Positions 47,612 through 58,600 of a DNA stretch of 64,000 nt are shown in pieces. Source of the DNA: Ipomoea triloba (Eukaryota > Streptophyta > Magnoliopsida > Solanales > Convolvulaceae). A model generated the notes under the pieces. That model was given only the letters and a program-made list of their open reading frames with translations, had not been told where the DNA came from and did not search any database. Numbering within the stretch: position 1 is the first letter of the stretch; each line of letters opens with the position of its first letter. The stretch is from NCBI RefSeq assembly GCF_003576645.1, contig NC_044929.1, positions 6,028,431 through 6,092,430 on the forward strand, in the 5' to 3' direction. A program made the translations under genes and the position numbers.

Positions 47612-49792
47612 ATAATAACCAAGGGCGTTTTGGGAATTTTTTTTATTTTTTTAAACTTTATGGAAATTCAAAGCTCATTCTTTTGTAAACTTTCTTTGCT
47701 CACTTGGCTAGTAATGAGGGTCCGAAAAAACTCGTCAAACTTATGCTATTTTTTTTTTAATAATAACCACGGGTGTTTTGGGAAATTTTTTAGTTTTTCA
47801 ATCTTTATGGAGATTCAAGGCTCATTCTTTTCGAAACTTTCTTTGTCCACTTGGCCACTAATGAGGGTCGAAAAAACACCTTAAACTTATGGTTTTTTTT
47901 TATACATAGTAACCAAGGACGTTTTGGGAATTTTTTATTTTTATAAACTTTATGGAGATTCAAGGCTCATTCTTTTCGAAACTTTCTTTGTCCACTTGGC
48001 CACTAATGAGGGTCGAAAAAACACCTTAAACTTATGGTTTTTTTTTATACATAGTAACCAAGGACGTTTTGGGAATTTTTTATTTTTATAAACTTTATGG
48101 AGATTCAAGGCTCATTCTTTTTCTCAACTTTCTTTGCCCACTTGGCCAGTAATTGGGGCCGAAAAAACTCATCAAACTTATGTTTTTTTTAAAAAAAAAT
48201 AACCAAGGGCATTTTTGGAAATTTTTTATTTTTTCAAACTTTATGGAAATTAAAGGCTCATTCTTTTGTAAACTTTCTTTGCTCACTTGGCCAGTAATGA
48301 GGGTCCGAAAAAACTCGTCAAACTTATGCTTTTTTTTTAATAATAACCACGGGTGTTTTGGGAAATTTTTTAGTTTTTCAATCTTTATGGAGATTCAAGG
48401 CTCATTCTTTTCTCAACTTTCTTTACACACTTAGCCAGTAGTGAGGGCCGAAAAAACACCTTAAACTTATGATTTTTTTTATACATAATAACCAAGGGCG
48501 TTTTCGAAATTTTTTATTTTTCAAACTTTATGGAAATTCAAGGATCATTATTTTCTAAACTTTCTTTACCCGCTTGGCCAGTAATGAGGGGGCCCAAAAA
48601 ACTTCTTAAACTTATGTTTTTTTTTAAATAATAATCAAGGGTATTTTGGGGAAATTTTTTATTTTTCAAACTTTATGGAGATTAAAGACTCTTTCTTTTT
48701 CTAAACTTTCTTTGCTCACTTGGCCAGTAATGAGGGTCCGAAAAAACTCGTCAAACTTATGCTTTTTTTTTTAATAATAACCACGGGCGTTTTGGGGAAT
48801 TTTTTATTTTTTCAAACTTTATGGAAATTCAAGGATCATTTTTTTCTAAACTTTCTTTACCCACTTGGCCAGTAATGAGGGGGCCCAAAAAACTTCTTAA
48901 ACTTATGTTTTTTTTTAAATAATAATCAAGGGGATTTTGGGGAAATTTTTTATTTTTCAAACTTTATGGAGATTAAAGACTCTTTCTTTTTCTAAACTTT
49001 CTTTGCTCACTTGGCCAGTAATGAGGGTCCGAAAAAACTCGTCAAACTTATGCTTTTTTTTTTAATAATAACCACGGGTGTTTTGGGAAATTTTTTAGTT
49101 TTTCAATCTTTATGGAGATTCAAGGCTCATTTTTTTCTAAACTTTCTTTGTCCACTTGGCCACTAATGAGGGCCGAAAAAAAACCTTAAACTTATGATTT
49201 TTTTTATACATAATAACCAAGGACGTTTTGGGAATTTTTTATTTTTCTAAACTTTATGGAGATTCAAGGCTCATTCTTTTTCTCAACTTTCTTTGCCCAC
49301 TTGGCCAGTAATTGGGGTCCGAAAAAACTCATCAAACTTATGTTTTTTTTAATAAAAATAACCAAGGGCGTTTTGGGGGATTTTTTAGTTTTTCAAACAT
49401 TATGGAGATTCAAGGCTCATTCATATTTAAACTTTCTTTACCCACTTGGCCAGTAATGAGGGGCCGAAAAAATTCCTTAAACATGTGTTTTTTATATATA
49501 TAATAATCAAGGGAGTTTTTGGAATTTTTATTTTTCTAAACTTTATGGAGATTCAAAGCTCATTCTTTTCTCAACTTTCTTTGCCCACTTGGCCAGTAAT
49601 GAGGGGCCGAAAAAACTCCTCAAACTTATGTATTTTTTTAATAATAACCAAGGGCGTTTTAAGATTTTTTTTTATTTTTTCAGACTTTATGGATATTCAA
49701 AGCTCATTCTTTTGTAAACTTTCTTTGCCCACTTGGCCAATAATGAGGGGCCCATAAAACTCCTCAAACTTATGATTTTTTTTTTAAATAAT

Positions 49793-51292
49793 TGTTAGGA
49801 ACATCATGTAATAGGTTTTGATGATACCAACTGTTAAGTAAAAATCCCCAAGTCTCGATGCATAGGCAAAACGCTGTAAGTTCGACAAGTAAACCAAGAG
49901 CGAAAATACAACCGGGTAACTTTGAGCTCAACTAGGAAAATATTTAAGATTAAGGTAAACCTGTTTGAACATCTTAGAGGTCTCGTGTTGTAATCATATA
50001 GACAGATCAGAAGAAAGCATGGGACAACTCTGGAGGAATAAGGGTCTGCGAGACATCAACTAAGTCTCGAGACATAAGCAGAGTTCGAGAGGTAGGACCT
50101 CTCGATACAGCTATCTAGTTCGAGACATAAACAGAGTTCGAGAGATAGACCTCTCGATATTTGAGTACGAGACATCAAGCAATCAAGATATCAACCTTGG
50201 TCTCGATANCAAGTTACAAGACCACCACTCCATGAAGAATGCTGAAAAGATGCAAGTCCCATACACATCATGGGAGACAAATTTCAAACGGAATAGTTTT
50301 CACTCCAACGGAATTATTCCTCTACTCTCATATATAAGGACGTGAAGACACAGAAGAAAATGTTTTTTTATGAGTTCAAGAGTTCGGGGAACAGAGTTAG
50401 AAAATTCGAAAGAGGTGTCTGATTCAAACGTTCAAGTGCAAGTACTAAATTTGGAATATCATCCTGATATTGAAAACAGCGAGAAAACACATCTTAGTGT
50501 TTAAGAGAGTTACAAAGCTTAAACTGTTATACATCTAGAAGGTGACCGAAGCTGCTCTACATCGAAGTTGATTCAACGATAGCTTGTGGTCAGATTGGAG
50601 TCTGTTACATTCAACTGTGACAACCAAAAACACCTTGCTTTGGATTAAGCAAGAGAGGTGGAGTAACCTGGCAGCTGTCCGAGTGAAAGAAACCTGAGGC
50701 TTGACACGGGCTTGGTGATCAAAGGTCAAGTGCTCGAGAGGTGGAGTAACTGGAAGCGGGGAGAAAGACCTTGGAGAGGCGGAGTAACCTGGGAGCTGTC
50801 TTGTGAAGATCCTGAGGCTTAATGCGGGCTTGGTGATCAAAGGTCAAGTGCTCGAGAGGTGGAGTAACAAGAAGCGGGGCGAAAAACCTGAGGCTTGAGG
50901 CGGGCTTCGTGATCAAAGCTCAAGCGCTCGACATTGTACTAAAAAGGGAAGTTTTTAGTGCAATCCTTCCAGGGAGTTTCTGGAAGAAGAGTGGACGTAG
51001 GCGGGTTGGCCGAACCACTTAAAAATCTCTCTTGCATTTACTTACTGCTTTCATCTCTCGCTAACCTCTCGATTGCACTGCATATAAACACACCTCTCGA
51101 ACTAACTCAAACTCGTGCTAACTAAAAGGGGATAACATTTCCGCTGCGCATAAAACTTTGTCTTCACCTCGTGAGGTATCAAACCTAAACATCCTAAGTT
51201 CAATACACACGAGAGGTCGAAAAGATTTGCAAAATCTTATACAAGTCTATTCACCCCCCCTAGACTTGTACCCCATCCCCTTGGGACCAACA
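49793..51292 (+). mobile_element. Copia-type (Sirevirus-like) LTR, probably solo, inside the satellite
   Basis: Begins TGTTAGGAACATCATG and ends CCTTGGGACCAACA (TG...CA), flanked by ATAAT at 49,788-49,792 and 51,293-51,297. The TTTTGATGATACCAAC phrase near the start and CTATTCACCCCCCCTAGAC near the end are typical of plant copia LTRs of the Sirevirus type. A TATA-like CATATATAAGG lies at about 50,329. Inside are short repeats around CTCGAGAGGTGGAGTAAC and GACCTCTCGATA. There is no primer-binding site, gag or pol next to it. A single N at 50,209 marks a join: the copy at 62,547 continues with about 200 bp not present here, so the true element is longer. Confidence 0.8.
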
Positions 51293-51547
51293 ATAATAAC
51301 CAAGGGCGTTTTGGGGAATTTTTTTAGTTTTTTCAAACATTATGGAGATTCACGGCTCATTCTTTTCTGAACTTTCTTTGACCACTTGGCTAGTAATGAG
51401 CGGTCGAAAAAACTTCTCAAAGTTATGTTTTTTTTTTCTAATAATAACTAAGGGCGTTTTGGGAATTTTTTATTTTTCTAAACTTGATGGAGATTCAAGG
51501 CTCATTCTTTTCTCAACTTTCTTTGCCCACTTAGCCAGTAATGAGGG
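51293..51547 (+). repeat. Satellite array, block 2
   Basis: Almost two monomers between the LTR end and the N at 51,548, beginning AATAACCAAGGGCGTTTTGG right after the target duplication. The monomer carries the variants GATTCACGGCTC and TAATGAGCGGTCGAAAA, also seen at about 38,365 and 63,320. Confidence 0.9.
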
Positions 51548-51548
51548 N

Positions 51549-52631
51549 CAAGTTACAAGACCACCACTCCATGAAGAATGCTGAAAAGATGCAAGTCCCA
51601 TACACATCATGGGAGACAAATTTCAAACGGAATAGTTTTCACTCCAACGGAATTATTCCTCTACTCTCATATATAAGGACGTGAAGACACAGAAGAAAAT
51701 GTTTTTTTATGAGTTCAAGAGTTCGGGGAACAGAGTTAGAAAATTCGAAAGAGGTGTCTGATTCAAACGTTCAAGTGCAAGTACTAAATTTGGAATATCA
51801 TCCTGATATTGAAAACAGCGAGAAAACACATCTTAGTGTTTAAGAGAGTTACAAAGCTTAAACTGTTATACATCTAGAAGGTGACCGAAGCTGCTCTACA
51901 TCGAAGTTGATTCAACGATAGCTTGTGGTCAGATTGGAGTCTGTTACATTCAACTGTGACAACCAAAAACACCTTGCTTTGGATTAAGCAAGAGAGGTGG
52001 AGTAACCTGGCAGCTGTCCGAGTGAAAGAAACCTGAGGCTTGACACGGGCTTGGTGATCAAAGGTCAAGTGCTCGAGAGGTGGAGTAACTGGAAGCGGGG
52101 AGAAAGACCTTGGAGAGGCGGAGTAACCTGGGAGCTGTCTTGTGAAGATCCTGAGGCTTAATGCGGGCTTGGTGATCAAAGGTCAAGTGCTCGAGAGGTG
52201 GAGTAACAAGAAGCGGGGCGAAAAACCTGAGGCTTGAGGCGGGCTTCGTGATCAAAGCTCAAGCGCTCGACATTGTACTAAAAAGGGAAGTTTTTAGTGC
52301 AATCCTTCCAGGGAGTTTCTGGAAGAAGAGTGGACGTAGGCGGGTTGGCCGAACCACTTAAAAATCTCTCTTGCATTTACTTACTGCTTTCATCTCTCGC
52401 TAACCTCTCGATTGCACTGCATATAAACACACCTCTCGAACTAACTCAAACTCGTGCTAACTAAAAGGGGATAACATTTCCGCTGCGCATAAAACTTTGT
52501 CTTCACCTCGTGAGGTATCAAACCTAAACATCCTAAGTTCAATACACACGAGAGGTCGAAAAGATTTGCAAAATCTTATACAAGTCTATTCACCCCCCCT
52601 AGACTTGTACCCCATCCCCTTGGGACCAACA
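51549..52631 (+). mobile_element. Second copy of the LTR 3' part (exact duplicate)
   Basis: Identical to 50,210-51,292 at an offset of 1,339 bp. The identity runs on into satellite to 52,863. It starts right after a single N, as the first copy also does after 50,209, so this is probably the same locus assembled twice. Confidence 0.85.
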
Positions 52632-55600
52632 ATAATAACCAAGGGCGTTTTGGGGAATTTTTTTAGTTTTTTCAAACATTATGGAGATTCACGGCTCATT
52701 CTTTTCTGAACTTTCTTTGACCACTTGGCTAGTAATGAGCGGTCGAAAAAACTTCTCAAAGTTATGTTTTTTTTTTCTAATAATAACTAAGGGCGTTTTG
52801 GGAATTTTTTATTTTTCTAAACTTGATGGAGATTCAAGGCTCATTCTTTTCTCAACTTTCTTTCTTGATGGAGATTCAAGGCTCATTCTTTTCTCAACTT
52901 TCTTTGCCCACTTAGCCAGTAATGAGGGTACCGAAAAAACTTATCAAAGTTATGTTTTTTTTAATGAGGGTACCGAAAAAACTTATCAAAGTTATGTTTT
53001 TTTTTTAATAATAACCAAGGGCGTTTTGGGAATTTTTTATTTTTCTAAACTTTATGGAGATTCAAGGCTCATTCTTTTCTCAACTTTCTTTACCCACTTA
53101 GCCAGTAGTGAGGGCCGAAAAAACACTTCAAACTTATGTTTTTTTTTAATAATAACCAAGGCATTTTGGGGAATTTTTTATTTTTTCAAACTTTATGGAG
53201 ATTCAAGGCTCATTCTTTCCTAAACTTTCTTTGCCCTTTTGGCTAGTAATGATGGGCCGAAAAAACTCTTTAAACTTATGTCTTTTTTTAAAATAATAAC
53301 CAAGGGCGTTTTGGAAATTTTTATTATTCTAAACTTTTTGGAGATTCAAGGCTCATTCTTTTCTCTAATTTCTTTGCCCACTTAGCCAGTAATGAGGGTG
53401 CCGAAAAAACTCCTCAAACTTATGTTTTTTTTTTTTAATAATAACCAAGGTCGTTTTGGTAATTTTTTATTTTTCTAAACTTTATGGAAATTTAAGGCTC
53501 ATTCTTTTGTAAACTTTCTTTGCTCACTTGGCCAGTAATGAGGGTCGGAAAATACTCGTCAAACAAATGCTTTTTTTTTTTATTTATAACCAAGGGTGTT
53601 TTGTGAAATTTTTTGGTTTTTCAATCTTTGTGGAGATTCAAGGCTCATTATTTTCAAAACATTCTTTGCCCACTTGGCCACTAATGAGGGCCGAAAAAAC
53701 ACCTTAAACTTATGATTTTTTTATACATAATAACCAAGGACGTTTTGGGAATTTTTTATTTTTCTAAACTTTATGGAGATTCAAGGCTCATTCTTTTCTC
53801 AACTTTCTTTGCCCACTTGGCCAGTAATGGGGGACCGAAAAAACTCATCAAACTTATGTTTTTTTTTTTTAAAAAAAAAACCAAGGGCATTTTGGGAAAT
53901 TTTTTATTTTTGCAAACTTTATGGAGATTCAAGGCTCATTCTTTTCAAAACTTTCTTTGCTCACTTAGCCTGTAATGAGAGTCCGAAAAAACTCGTCAAA
54001 CTTATGGTTTTTTTAATACTAATCACGAGTGTTTTTGCGAAATTATTTAGTTTTTCAAACTTTATGGAGATTCAAGGCTCATTGTTTTCTGAACTTTCTT
54101 TGCTCACTTGGCCAGTAATGAGGGCCGAAAAAACTCCTTAAACTTATGTTTTTTTTTAAATAATAACCAAGGGCGTTTTGGGAATTTTTTATTTTTCTAA
54201 ACTTTATGGAAATTCAAGGCTCATTCTTTTGTAAACTTTATTTGCTCACTTGACCAGTAATGAGGGTCCGAAAAAACTCGTCAAACTTATGGTTTTTTTA
54301 ATAATAATCACGAGTGTTTTTGCGAAATTATTTAGTTTTTCAAACTTTATGGAGATTCAAGGCTCATTCTTTTCTAAACTTTCTTTGCTCACTTAGCCTG
54401 TAATGAGAGTCCGAAAAAACTCGTCAAACTTATGGTTTTTTTAATAATAATCACGAGTGTTTTTGCGAAATTATTTAGTTTTTCAAACTTTATGAAGATT
54501 CAAGGCTCATTCTTTTCTGAACTTCCTTTGCTCACTTAGCCAGTAATGAGGGTGCCGAAAAAACTCCTCAAACTTATGTTTTTTTTTTAATAATAAACAA
54601 GGGCGTTTTGGGAATTTTTTATTTTTCTAAACTTTATGGAAATTCAAGGCTCATTCTTTTGTAAACTTTATTTGCTCACTTGACCAGTAATGAGGGTCCG
54701 AAAAAACTCGTCAACCTTATGCTTTTTTTTTTTAATAATAACCACGGGTGTTTGGGTAATTTTTTAGTTTTTCAATCTTTATGGAGATTCAAGGCTCATT
54801 CTTTTCGAAACTTTTTTTGCCCACTTGGCCACTAATGAGGGCCGAAAAAACACCTTAAACTTAAGATTTTTTTATACATAATAACCAAGGTCGTTTTGGG
54901 AATTTTTTATTTTTCGAAACTTTATGGAGATTCAAGACTCATTCTCTTCTCAACATTCTTTGCCCACTTGGCCAGTAATGGGGCCGAAAAAACTACTCAA
55001 ACTTATGTTTTTTTTTTTATAATAACCAAGGGCGTTTTCGGAATTTTTTATTTTTTAAAACTTTATGGAAATTCAAAGCTCATTCTTTTGTAAACTTTCT
55101 TTGCTCACTTGGCCAGTAATGAGGGTCCGAAAAAACTCGTCAAACTTATGCTTTTTTTTTAATAATAACCACGGGTGTTTTGGGAAATTTTTTAGTTTTT
55201 CAATCTTTATGGAGATTCAAGGCTCATTATTTTCGAAACATTCTTTGCCCACTTGGCCACTAATGAGGGCCGAAAAAACACCTTAAACTTATGATTTTTT
55301 TTATACATAATAACCAAGGACGTTTTGCGAAATTATTTAGTTTTTCAAACTTTATGGAGATTCAAGGCTCATTGTTTTCTGAACTTTCTTTGCTCACTTG
55401 GCCAGTAATGAGGGCCGAAAAAACTCCTTAAACTTATGTTTTTTTTTAAATAATAACCAAGGGTGTTTTGGTAATTTTTTATTTTTCTAAACTTTATGGA
55501 GATTCAAGGCTCATTCTTTTTTTCTCAACTTTCTTTGCTCAATTGGCCAGTAGTGAGGAGCCGAAAAAACTCCTCAAACTTATGTTTTTAAAAAAAAAAA

Positions 55601-58600
55601 AAATAACCAAGGGCATTTTGGGGAATGTTTTATTTTTTCAAACTTTATGGATTTTCAAGGCTCATTTTTTTCTAAACTTTCTTTGCTCACTTAGCCTGTA
55701 ATGAGAGTCCGAAAAAACTCGTCAAACTTATGGTTTTTTTAATAATAATCACGAGTGTTTTTGCGAAATTATTTAGTTTTTCAAACTTTATGGAGATTCA
55801 AGGCTAATTCTTTTCTGAAGTTTCTTTGCTCACTTAGCCAGTAATGAGGGTGCCAAAAAAACTCCTCAAACTTATGTTTTTTTTTTTATTTATAATAACC
55901 AAGGGCGTTTTGGGAATTTTTTATTTTTCTAAACCTTATGGAAATTCAAGGTTCATTCTTTTGTAAACTTTATTTGCTCACTTGAATTCAAGGTTCATTC
56001 TTTTGTAAACTTTATTTGCTCACTTGACCAGTAATGAGGGTCCGAAAAAACTCTTATTTGCTCACTTGACCAGTAATGAGGGTCCGAAAAAACTCGTCAA
56101 CCTTATGTTGACCAGTAATGAGGGTCCGAAAAAACTCGTCAACCTTATGGTTTTTTTTTTTAATAATAACCACGGGTGTTTTGGGAAATTTTTTAGTTTT
56201 TCAATCTTTATGGAGATTCAAGGCTCTTTCTTTTCGAAACTTTCTTTGTCCACTTGGCCACTAATGAGAGCCGAAAAAACACCTTAAACTTATGATTTGT
56301 TTTATACATAATAACCAAGGACGTTTTGGGAAATTTTTTATTTTTCTAAACTTTATGGAGATTCAAGGCTTATTCTTTTCTAAACTTTCTTTGCCCTTTT
56401 GGCTAGTAATGATGGGCCGAAAAAACTCCTTAAACTTATGTCTTTTTTTAAAATAATAACCAAGGGCGTTTTGGGAATTCTTTATTTTTTCAAACTTTAT
56501 GAAGATTCAAGGCTCATTCTTTTCTAAACTTTCTTTGCTCACTTAGCCTGTAATGAGCGTCCGAAAAAACTCGTCAAACTTATGTTTTTTTTAGTAATAA
56601 TCACGGCTGTTTTTGCGAAATTATTTAGTTTTTCAAAATTTATGGAGATTCAAGGCTCATTCTTTTCTGAACTTTCTTTGCTCACTTGGCCAGTAATGAG
56701 GGCCGAAAAAACTCTTTAAACTTATGTCTTTTTTTAAAATAATAACCAAGGGCGTTTTGGGAATTTTTTTTATTTTTTTAAACTTTATGGAAATTCAAAG
56801 CTCATTCTTTTGTAAACTTTCTTTGCTCACTTGGCCAGTAATGAGGGTCCGAAAAAACTCGTCAAACTTATGCTTTTTTTTTTTTTAATAATAACCACGG
56901 GTGTTTTGGGAAATTTTTTAGTTTTTCAATCTTTATGGAGATTCAAGGCTCATTCTTTTCGAAACTTTCTTTGTCCACTTGGCCACTAATGAGGGTCGAA
57001 AAAACACCTTAAACTTATGGTTTTTTTTTATACATAATAACCAAGGACGTTTTGGGAATTTTTTATTTTTATAAACTTTATGGAGATTCAAGGCTCATTC
57101 TTTTCGAAACTTTCTTTGTCCACTTGGCCACTAATGAGGGTCGAAAAAATACCTTAAACTTATGGTTTTTTTTTATACATAATAACCAAGGACGTTTTGG
57201 GAATTTTTTATTTTTATAAACTTTATGGAGATTCAAGGCTTATTCTTTTCTAAACTTTCTTTGCCCACTTGGCCTGTAATGGGGGCCCGAAAAAACTCGT
57301 CAAACTTATGCTTTTTTTTTTTTAATAATAACCACGGGTGTTTTGGGAAATTTTTTTAGTTTTTCAATCTTTATGGAGATTCAAGGCTCATTCTTTTCGA
57401 AACTTTCTTTGTCCACTTGGCCACTAATGAGGGTCGAAAAAATACCTTAAACTTATGGTTTTTTTTTATACATAATAACCAAGGACGTTTTGGGAATTTT
57501 TTATTTTTATAAACTTTATGGAGATTCAAGGCTCATTCTTTTCGAAACTTTCTTTGTCCACTTGGCCACTAATGAGGGCCGAAAAAACTCATCAAACTTA
57601 TGTTTTTTTTTAAAAAAATAACCAAGGGCATTTTGGGGAATGTTTTATTTTTTCAAACTTTATGAAGATTCAAGGCTCATTCTTTTCGAAACTTTCTTTG
57701 TCCACTTGGCCACTAATGAGGGCCGAAAAAACTCTTTAAACTTATGTCTTTTTTTAAAATAATAACCAAGGGCGTTTTGGGAATTTTTTATTTTTATAAA
57801 CTTTATGGAGATTCAAGGCTCATTCTTTTTCTCAACTTTCTTTGCCCACTTGGCCAGTAAATGGGGGCCGAAAAAACTCATCAAACTTATGTTTTTTTTT
57901 TAAAAAAATAACCAAGGGCATTTTTGGGAATTTTTTATTTTTTCAAACTTTATGGAAATTAAAGGCTCATTCTTTTGTAAACTTTCTTTCTTTATGGAAA
58001 TTAAAGGCTCATTCTTTTGTAAACTTTCTTTGCTCACTTGGCCAGTAATGAGGGTCCGAAAAAACTCTTCTTTGCTCACTTGGCCAGTAATGAGGGTCCG
58101 AAAAAACTCGTCAAACTTATGCTTTTTTTTTTTGAGGGTCCGAAAAAACTCGTCAAACTTATGCTTTTTTTTTTTAATAATAACTACGGGTGTTTTGCGA
58201 AATTTTTTAGTTTTTCAATCTTTATGGAGATTCAAGGCTCATTCTTTTCGAAACTTTCTTTGTCCACTGGGCCACTAATGAGGGCCGAAAAAACACCTTA
58301 AACTTATGATTTTTTTTATACATAATAACCAAGGGCATTTTGGGGAATTTTTTATTTTTTCAAACTTTATGGAAATTCAAGGATCATTATTTTCTAAACA
58401 TTCTTTACCCGCTTGGCCAGTAATGAGGGGGCCCAAAAAACTTCTTAAACTTATGTTTTTTTTTTAAATAATAACCAAGGGTGTTTTGGGAATTTTTTAT
58501 TTTTCTAAACTTTATGGAGATTAAAGGCTCATTCTTTTGTAAACTTTCTTTGCTCACTTGGCCAGTAATGAGGGTCCGAAAAAACTCGTCAAACTTATGC

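Larger units (their letters stand above)
32410..49792 (+). repeat. Satellite array, about 143-bp monomer (block 1)
   Basis: Head-to-tail monomers of about 143 bp, all in one orientation. Conserved pieces include CACTTGGCCAGTAATGAGGG, GCCGAAAAAACTCC, a T run of 7-13, AATAACCAAGGGCGTTTTGG and ACTTTATGGAGATTCAAGGC. Several monomer types are visible. One has TTTGTCCACTTGGCCACTAA and a TTTTTTATACATAATAACC linker, one has GCTCACTTAGCCTGTAATGA with AATAATCACGAG, and one has GTCCGAAAAAACTCGTC with TTTTTCAATCTTTATGG. The types recur in a repeated order, so the array has higher-order structure. Reading frames inside are chance products of the repeat. The block has N gaps at 39,678-39,702, 43,631-43,856 and 47,223-47,611 and a single N at 45,868. 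Confidence 0.95.

Noticed and set aside
50535..50916. Minus-strand frames in the LTR (and identical ones at 51,874-52,255)
   Set aside because: They arise from the short CTCGAGAGG-type internal repeats of the LTR, have no retroelement protein motif, and the two sets are an exact sequence duplicate.
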